The notes beneath the pieces were generated by a model. The model saw only the letters and a program-made list of their open reading frames with translations. It was not told the DNA's origin and ran no database searches. The position numbers and the translations under genes were made by a program. A stretch of DNA of 11,192 nucleotides from Candidatus Delongbacteria bacterium (GTDB lineage: Bacteria > Bacteroidota > Bacteroidia > Bacteroidales > ML635J-15): positions 1 to 11,192 of the forward strand of contig JAQIDD010000205.1 in NCBI GenBank assembly GCA_027858215.1, read 5' to 3'. Below, in pieces: positions 5,799 to 11,192 of this stretch. Position 1 is the stretch's first letter. The number at the start of each line of letters is the position of its first letter.

Positions 5799-8700
5799 AA
5801 ATATTACATCTCATAAATGGTTACTTACCATTCTGTTGTTTTTCTTTATAGGATTTACTGCGGAAGCCCAGAGCTATTTAATAAGTGATGGTGGTACTGT
5901 TAATACTTGTAACGGCACTTTGTATGATAGTGGCGGAGCATCTACTGTATATAACAACAATGAAGATTATTCCATAACAATTTGCAGTAGCATGTCAGGT
6001 ACACCTATTGAATTGTTTTTTGACATGTTTGATGTAGAGTCTTCTTCTTTTGACCATCTTACAATATATGATGGCCCCAACACAGGTTCTCCAGTGTTGG
6101 TTAGTCAGGCAGGTAATAATGATATTGTAGGAGATACTTATACCTCATCAGGAGATTGCCTTACATTGGTATGGCATACCGATGGTTCTGTAACATACCC
6201 TGGTTTTGAGGCTGAAATCTCATGTGCCATGCCTTGCCAGGATTATTCAATTGATATTGTGTCAACAAGCCCGGGTTTGTCTGATCCGACAGATTCATTG
6301 TGGATTGATATTTGCCAGGGAGAACAAGTTACTTTTACTGCTGAGGGAACATATCCCAACAACAATACCGATTATCTTCAGTCTGATGATAATGTAACCT
6401 GGGAATGGACAGCAAGTTCAGGAAATACAACAATTGAATCGTCCGGTCAGGGGGAGAATGAGTTTTCTCCTACATTTACCGAATCCGGTGGTTATTTTAT
6501 TTCGTTGGTGGCTACGGATATCAATGGTTGTACAGAAACATTCACCGAAGAATATAGAGTGAGGGTGTCCTTGGATCCAATATATGGCGCTATAGATGTT
6601 GACCAGGATACCGTTTGCCCGGGAGATCCGGTGAACTTTAGCGGCAGTGTGAGTACTGATTCGTGGGTGATGCCAATTGCTGATGACCAAGTAATGCAGG
6701 AATGCATTACAGATAATCAGGGAGTTATACAAGAGTTTTGCTGGAGTGTTAATTCATTTCAACCGGGACAAACCATTACAAGTGGGAATGAACTTGGATC
6801 TGTTTGTATGAATATCGAACATTCCTTTGTTGCTGATGTGTGGATATATCTTCAGTGCCCAAATGGGCAACAAGCTGAAATTAATTATTACAGTTCCAGC
6901 AATCCTTGTTCAGGCGATTATTTTGGAGAACCCGATCAGGCTGATGATTGTAACCCCGGTTTGGGTTATGATTATTGCTGGACAATGGATGCGTCACAGT
7001 CGCACACTGACTGGTGTGATAATGTGGGGGGGAATATTCCCAGCGGGGATTATTTGCCCACAGGCACGTTTGATGATCTTGTTGGTTGTCCAATCAATGG
7101 TGAATGGTGTATTATTGTTATTGATGACTGGGGTGCTGATGATGGAACACTGTTTGAGGTGTCACTGAGTTTTGATAATTCAATTACCCCTGCAAATACA
7201 TGGACCATTGAACACACGTATGATTCTGATGATATTTTTTGGTCGGGCAACGGCATGGATCCTAATTCCGGTGGTTCGGCAACCGCTTATCCTGATACAC
7301 CCGGAGATCAAAATTATACATTTTCTGTAATTGATGACTTTGACTGTCAGTATGATACAACTTTTAGTGTGCACGTAAGGGATTGGGGCGATGACGAATG
7401 CTGCGTTACACCTGTGGCTGATGTTAGTCCCGATGATGAAGTTTGTAATGATACTTATACCCTATATACCACCCTTGATTCATCTATAAATACAGTAGAA
7501 TGGTCTCAGATCAGTGGGCCGGGAACAGCAGATTTCGGCGGACAGGAAAACAGTACCGATCCAACGGTTACCGTTGATACATGGGGCATATACGAATTCC
7601 AGCTTGTGGAGCAAAATATGTCGCCGGCATGCAGTGATACGGCTGTGGTTGAAATCGGATTTTTTCTGACACCCAATGCACAGTTTACCACTACATTTAT
7701 TCCTTGTTACGGGGATTCTACTATAGTTGAATACGTTGGAAATGCAACTGACTCAGCTAGTTTTACCTGGGATTTTGATGGTGGTACAGCTACAGGTTCG
7801 GGTGCAGGCCCGTATGAAGTTACCTGGTCTGGTGCAGGCACATTTGATATTTCACTGTCAATAGACGATAATGGTTGCCTTGCTGATACTGTACAGACAG
7901 TTTTGGTTCCGGAAGAATTCACTTATACCCTTACAGTTGAAGACGATCCGTGTTATCAATCATGTAATGGATGGGCTCAAATTGATGTTCAGGGAGGAAC
8001 ACTTCCATACGATTATTCCTGGGGAGCTAATAACCTGAGTGAAAACCTTTGTGCCGATGATTATAGTATTACTGTTATCGATGCTAATGGATGTGAGGTC
8101 TCAGATGATTTTACAGTAACAGAACCACCTGAATTGGTTATCACAGATACATCTTATCAACATATATCGTGTTTTGATGCTGATGATGGAGAAATACATG
8201 TAACAGTAACCGGAGGAACAGGTACGTTAAACTATAACTGGTCTGATGGGGGAAGTGGGCCTGACAGGGTAGATTTGCCGGCAGGAAATTACTATGTGAC
8301 CATTGTTGATGAAAATAATTGTTCTGTTAATGAGAGTTTTACATTAACACAACCTGATGAATTGCTGGTTACAATATCCCCCGACAATGCCATTTGTGAA
8401 GGACAGGTAATGATTGTGAGTGGTCAGGCATTGGGAGGTACAGAGCCTTATGTATATTACTGGGACAGCGGTAGCGGATTTAGCGCGGGAACCAATTCAT
8501 TAACGGTGTCGCCTGATACCACAACAACTTATTCTGTATATGTTGAAGATGCACATGGTTGTCAGTCTCCGGTACAAAGCATGACCCTTACTGTCAGTCC
8601 TGAAATGCATTTAAACTTAATCACAGAAGACAACAGTTGTTATCAGTCATGTGATGGCGAAGCACGAGTGATTATTGATGGTGGTTTGGATCCATTTGAT

Positions 8701-10353
8701 TATTCTTGGGCTGCAGACGGTACTGTATATCAAAACATGTGTGCCGGTATGTATGATGTTACTGTGACAGATATTATCGGTTGCCAGGTTGATACTGTTT
8801 TCTTTATTGATGAGCCGCCCCAGATGATTCGATATATTTATGCTGAACCAGCAAGTTGTTATGGCTATGAAGATGGCCTTGCATGGGTTGAAGTAAGTGG
8901 TGGAACGCCCGGATATTCATTCCTTTGGCCGGACGGAACAACAAACGATTCTGTAAATATTGGAGTTGGTGTACACGAAGTAACAGTTACTGATGCTCAT
9001 AATTGCCGGCTTACAATGGACGTAGAGGTATCAGAACCGCCCCTGTTGCAGGTACAGGTTAACGGTGGTGATCGCTGGATATGCCAGACCAACAGTACCC
9101 AACTCAGTGCACAGGCTACAGGAGGAACTCCCTTTGGTGGTGGTCAATATAATTTTCATTGGCATGGCACGGATGGAAGCACTTATAATGTACACAATCC
9201 TACTGTTGATCCTGACTCAACAACCATATATACTGTGTATGTAACAGATGGACATGGTTGTACCAGCGCTTCTGATGAGGTAAAAGTAAATGTGTATCCC
9301 GACCTCGTGATTGAAAATGTATCCACCAGCTACGATACAGTTTGTCCTGGTGATCCCGCCATTATTGAAGTTGATGCCAGTGGTGGCAATGGAGGTCCTT
9401 ATACACTTACGCTCCAGGACGGAGACGTGGTTCCATCACCTTTTACTGTTTATCCGGAGGAAACCACAAATTATATCATTACTTTACATGATGCGTGTGG
9501 TTCGCCTGTTGTAAAAGATAGCATTGAGATTATTGTTATGCCTGAACCACCTAACAATTTTGTTGCAGATAAAGTGGAAGGTTGTCCACCTTTAGTTGTG
9601 AAATTTACTGAACTGAATCCGGATGACAATTATACATATTCATGGGATTTTGGGGATTCACATTTTGCCAACATTAAAAATCCGCTTCATGTATATGAAA
9701 ACGCGGGCAACTACTCAGTCAGGTTGACGGTAACATCTGCATTTGGCTGTAAACATAAAGAATTTGTTGAAGATATGATATATGTCTATCCTGGCCCAAA
9801 TGCTAATTTCTATCCAGAGCCTGAGCAAGTAAGCGCTCTGGATCCAGAGGTTAATTTTGTGAATCTGTCTGAACATGCCGATTCATCATTCTGGTTCTTT
9901 GGCGATGGCGATTCTTCGTATTTCACTTCTCCACGACATATATATGAAGACATTGGAGAATTTGAAGTTATGCTTGTGGCAGAAAATGAAGAAGGATGTC
10001 GTGATACTGCTGTGAAAACTATCCTTGTACAAGATGAATTTACATTTTATGCACCAACCGCTTTTACACCAAATGGAGACGGTAAAAATGATTTCTTCAT
10101 GGTTTATGGCGAAGGCATTGACTCCAACGAATTTTCATTACGTGTTTATGACAGATGGGGTGAACTGGTTTTTGAAACAGATAAATACGATCCTGATAAA
10201 CCTCTTGAAACTGCATGGGATGGTTCGCTTCTTGGGAACCGGTACAAAGGAGATCCTCTGATGAAAGGGGGAGTGTATTATTGGTATTGTAAATTCAAAG
10301 ATTATACTGGAATATGGCATGAAAAAGAAGGAACTGTGACACTAGTCAGATAG
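5788..10353 (+). CDS. Giant modular surface protein with CUB, P-domain, PKD and SprB-like repeats and T9SS type B sorting domain
   Basis: The 1521-residue protein is probably a cell-surface adhesin or gliding/attachment protein exported by Sec and then the T9SS. Signal peptide: 1-27 (ending FTAEA). CUB-like domain: about 29-148, with FFDMFDVESSSFDHLTIYDG at 77-96. Ig-like segment: about 151-261. P-domain-like (proprotein convertase P/Homo B) module: about 317-465, with ADVWIYLQCPNG and INGEWCIIVIDDWGADDGTLFEVSLSF. Ig/PKD-like modules: about 466-710. Two units of SprB-SprB-Ig: 711-940 and 941-1173. Another Ig-like segment: to about 1257. PKD domains: about 1258-1337 (YSWDFGD) and 1338-1418 (FWFFGDGD). 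Gliding motility-associated C-terminal domain: 1419-1521, with APTAFTPNGDGKNDFF, VYDRWGELVFE and GVYYWYCKFKD. The ATG at 5788 is chosen because it starts the signal peptide; an upstream in-frame TTG at 5758 adds an unlikely extension. No protease or glycosidase domain is visible. No PorP/SprF-like partner lies in the window. Confidence 0.93.
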   Translation: MKNKNITSHKWLLTILLFFFIGFTAEAQSYLISDGGTVNTCNGTLYDSGGASTVYNNNEDYSITICSSMSGTPIELFFDMFDVESSSFDHLTIYDGPNTGSPVLVSQAGNNDIVGDTYTSSGDCLTLVWHTDGSVTYPGFEAEISCAMPCQDYSIDIVSTSPGLSDPTDSLWIDICQGEQVTFTAEGTYPNNNTDYLQSDDNVTWEWTASSGNTTIESSGQGENEFSPTFTESGGYFISLVATDINGCTETFTEEYRVRVSLDPIYGAIDVDQDTVCPGDPVNFSGSVSTDSWVMPIADDQVMQECITDNQGVIQEFCWSVNSFQPGQTITSGNELGSVCMNIEHSFVADVWIYLQCPNGQQAEINYYSSSNPCSGDYFGEPDQADDCNPGLGYDYCWTMDASQSHTDWCDNVGGNIPSGDYLPTGTFDDLVGCPINGEWCIIVIDDWGADDGTLFEVSLSFDNSITPANTWTIEHTYDSDDIFWSGNGMDPNSGGSATAYPDTPGDQNYTFSVIDDFDCQYDTTFSVHVRDWGDDECCVTPVADVSPDDEVCNDTYTLYTTLDSSINTVEWSQISGPGTADFGGQENSTDPTVTVDTWGIYEFQLVEQNMSPACSDTAVVEIGFFLTPNAQFTTTFIPCYGDSTIVEYVGNATDSASFTWDFDGGTATGSGAGPYEVTWSGAGTFDISLSIDDNGCLADTVQTVLVPEEFTYTLTVEDDPCYQSCNGWAQIDVQGGTLPYDYSWGANNLSENLCADDYSITVIDANGCEVSDDFTVTEPPELVITDTSYQHISCFDADDGEIHVTVTGGTGTLNYNWSDGGSGPDRVDLPAGNYYVTIVDENNCSVNESFTLTQPDELLVTISPDNAICEGQVMIVSGQALGGTEPYVYYWDSGSGFSAGTNSLTVSPDTTTTYSVYVEDAHGCQSPVQSMTLTVSPEMHLNLITEDNSCYQSCDGEARVIIDGGLDPFDYSWAADGTVYQNMCAGMYDVTVTDIIGCQVDTVFFIDEPPQMIRYIYAEPASCYGYEDGLAWVEVSGGTPGYSFLWPDGTTNDSVNIGVGVHEVTVTDAHNCRLTMDVEVSEPPLLQVQVNGGDRWICQTNSTQLSAQATGGTPFGGGQYNFHWHGTDGSTYNVHNPTVDPDSTTIYTVYVTDGHGCTSASDEVKVNVYPDLVIENVSTSYDTVCPGDPAIIEVDASGGNGGPYTLTLQDGDVVPSPFTVYPEETTNYIITLHDACGSPVVKDSIEIIVMPEPPNNFVADKVEGCPPLVVKFTELNPDDNYTYSWDFGDSHFANIKNPLHVYENAGNYSVRLTVTSAFGCKHKEFVEDMIYVYPGPNANFYPEPEQVSALDPEVNFVNLSEHADSSFWFFGDGDSSYFTSPRHIYEDIGEFEVMLVAENEEGCRDTAVKTILVQDEFTFYAPTAFTPNGDGKNDFFMVYGEGIDSNEFSLRVYDRWGELVFETDKYDPDKPLETAWDGSLLGNRYKGDPLMKGGVYYWYCKFKDYTGIWHEKEGTVTLVR
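7918..8607 (+). repeat. Intragenic super-repeat, copy A (SprB-SprB-Ig)
   Basis: Residues 711-940 of the surface protein hold two SprB-like repeats (711-783, with DPCYQSCNGWAQ and PYDYSW; 784-859, with SCFDADDGEIHV and LNYNWSDG) followed by an Ig-like module (860-940, ending TYSVYVEDAHGCQSP). The same three-module order recurs immediately downstream in copy B. The copies have diverged well beyond recent duplication. Confidence 0.75.
8608..9306 (+). repeat. Intragenic super-repeat, copy B (SprB-SprB-Ig)
   Basis: Residues 941-1173 repeat the order of copy A: SprB-like (941-1013, with NSCYQSCDGEAR and PFDYSW), SprB-like (1014-1087, with SCYGYEDGLAWV), and Ig-like (1088-1173, with TIYTVYVTDGHGCTSA). 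Matching positions include CYQSC near the start of the first module and TVYV.D.HGC near the end of the third. Confidence 0.75.
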
Positions 10354-10375
10354 AGAAAGCAAAAAAGTAGAATAG

Positions 10376-10412
10376 AAAGAGTCGTGTATTTACACTGCTC
10401 TTTTTATTTTTA
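10376..10412 (+). terminator. Terminator of the surface-protein operon, possibly bidirectional
   Basis: AAAGAGT at 10376-10382 pairs with GCTCTTT at 10397-10403 (one T·G). After a single C·T mismatch, GTGT pairs with ACAC around a 4-base ATTT loop. A T-rich run (TTTTTATTTTTAT) follows. The minus strand also has a T-rich stretch after the hairpin (complement of 10356-10375), so it may also end transcription of the convergent gene at 10487-11005. Confidence 0.72.
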
Positions 10413-10486
10413 TGTTATCCCTGATGATTATTATTTTGAGAATATAATCCACTGTGACTAAGATCAGCTTAATGCTGTTCGCAATA

Positions 10487-11005
10487 TCAATTAAAAAGCT
10501 TGTGTATTTCTTCTTTTAGTGTATCAATGGCCTCATGAGTAGGCGCCTTTTCATGTTCGACAAGCTTGTCAAAAATAGCACGGCTTAGTTGTAGTGCATT
10601 GTCATCGGGTTTTACATTTTCGGCAGCTTCATTGATCAGTTTTATTGTCAATTCCTTGGCTTGTTTTACTTTCACCCATGCATGGGATGATAAATACAGT
10701 TGCTGAGACAAATTGTGCTCATATTCCGCCCTGATCAGTTCCAGCATCTCCTTATGCAATTGTTCTGCTGTCATCCTGGGGGTTTGCAATCTGAATACGA
10801 TGCTGTTGGGAGTTATTCTTTCCAGAAAAATGACCACACGTTCGTACGCCTGCAGCCGGAGAGGAGTGATTGTTTTTTGATTGCTCAGGGCAAGTTCCGT
10901 TAACTTAAGTTCATGTTCTTTTTTTGATTGCCGTTGCATCATATAAATTGCTGTGGCTAAAACCAGAAGAGCAGGAATTGTAATTTGAAGAATTTCACCT
11001 AGCAT
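10487..11005 (-). CDS. Small membrane-anchored helical protein, conserved-hypothetical type in Bacteroidota
   Basis: The 172-residue protein has one N-terminal membrane segment (about 5-23, ILQITIPALLVLATAIYMM) followed by a basic stretch and a long, mostly helical, cytoplasmic part. A conspicuous segment is TPLRLQAYERVVIFLERITPNSIVFR (47-72); another is EYEHNLSQQLYLSSHAWVKVKQAK (94-117). I have the impression of a widespread Bacteroidota family of unknown function (possibly the group annotated DUF7935), but could not verify this. There are no cysteines and no recognisable catalytic motif. It is convergent with the surface-protein operon and divergent from the aminotransferase gene. A good -7 element lies 43 bases upstream of its start. 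There is no Shine-Dalgarno. Confidence 0.86.
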   Translation of the reverse strand: MLGEILQITIPALLVLATAIYMMQRQSKKEHELKLTELALSNQKTITPLRLQAYERVVIFLERITPNSIVFRLQTPRMTAEQLHKEMLELIRAEYEHNLSQQLYLSSHAWVKVKQAKELTIKLINEAAENVKPDDNALQLSRAIFDKLVEHEKAPTHEAIDTLKEEIHKLFN

Positions 11006-11048
11006 AATAAGGTCTGTTTTTAAATGCTGTTGTATAATATGTTTAATT

Positions 11049-11078
11049 CAAACTTAAAAGGTTAAATTTACATAAAAA
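11049..11078 (-). promoter_or_regulatory. Promoter of the minus-strand membrane protein gene
   Basis: On the minus strand, TAAGTTTG (complement of 11049-11056) is an exact match to the Bacteroidota -7 element TAnnTTTG. TTT (complement of 11076-11078) sits 19 bases upstream in place of the usual TTG. The leader to the ATG would be about 40 bases. It lies in the 86-base divergent spacer, which must also hold the promoter of the aminotransferase gene; a plus-strand TAAATTTA at 11063-11070 is a weak candidate for that. Confidence 0.48.
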
Positions 11079-11091
11079 TTTACACACTGAT

Positions 11092-11192
11092 ATGATTGCA
11101 GAAAAAATTTCCAACCGTTTAGAAAAATTATCCGTCAGTGCTACATTAGCAATGACACAAAAAAGCAGGGAACTCAAAGCACAGGGCCATGA
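11092..11192 (+). CDS. aspC: Class I aspartate aminotransferase, N-terminal fragment
   Basis: Only the first 33 codons are in the window; the gene continues past the end. The N-terminal sequence (ISNRLEKLSVSATLAM, then TQKSRELKAQG) matches the start of PLP-dependent subgroup Ib aspartate aminotransferases, where the family continues into an SxGEPDF-type motif that would lie just beyond the window. The enzyme exchanges the amino group between aspartate/oxaloacetate and glutamate/2-oxoglutarate in the cytoplasm. The PLP lysine and other active-site residues cannot be checked. The ATG at 11092 is the natural start; there is no Shine-Dalgarno. Other members of the same fold family with broader specificity are possible. 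Confidence 0.83.
   Translation, partial: MIAEKISNRLEKLSVSATLAMTQKSRELKAQGH

Noticed and set aside
7918..9306. Repeats as CRISPR or noncoding tandem array
   Set aside because: The repetition is at protein module level, with open reading frame kept throughout and low nucleotide identity between copies.

Overview
The window looks like chromosome of a Bacteroidota bacterium, probably Bacteroidales-like or a marine relative. Four things point there: a very large secreted protein ending in the gliding-motility/type IX secretion (T9SS) type B C-terminal domain; an ExbB / 4-TM protein / ExbD / ExbD cassette; near absence of Shine-Dalgarno sequences; and promoter-like motifs close to the Bacteroidota TAnnTTTG -7 consensus. 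There is no sign of phage, insertion sequence, CRISPR array, toxin-antitoxin or restriction system.

Layout. Positions 1-1472 hold gdhA (hexameric glutamate dehydrogenase), with a plausible promoter and a strong intrinsic terminator. Positions 1562-2332 hold a TatD-family metal-dependent hydrolase. A tRNA-Ser(GGA) gene lies at 2457-2544. Positions 2613-5121 hold a tight four-gene operon: an ExbB-type proton channel with a cleavable signal peptide and an acidic linker, a 170-residue four-TM protein of unknown function, and two ExbD-type stator proteins. A strong terminator at 5145-5176 closes it. After a T-rich spacer, positions 5364-10353 hold a two-gene unit: a 144-residue secreted protein whose end overlaps the start of a 1521-residue modular surface protein (CUB-like, P-domain-like, Ig/PKD, SprB-like repeats, T9SS type B sorting domain). 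A hairpin terminator follows. On the minus strand at 10487-11005 is a small membrane-anchored helical protein, and divergent from it at 11092 begins a class I aspartate aminotransferase that runs off the end.

How the parts relate. GDH and the aminotransferase are housekeeping nitrogen metabolism. The ExbB/ExbD cassette should convert proton motive force into work at the outer membrane, most likely TonB-dependent uptake; no TonB is encoded here. The large adhesin-like protein should cross the inner membrane by Sec and the outer membrane by the T9SS, itself driven by a related but separate proton-channel motor (GldL/GldM) that is not in the window. The least explained parts are the 144-residue secreted partner, the 4-TM protein inside the exb operon, and the two-fold super-repeat inside the adhesin. 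All functional calls come from reading motifs in the sequence; no database search was run.
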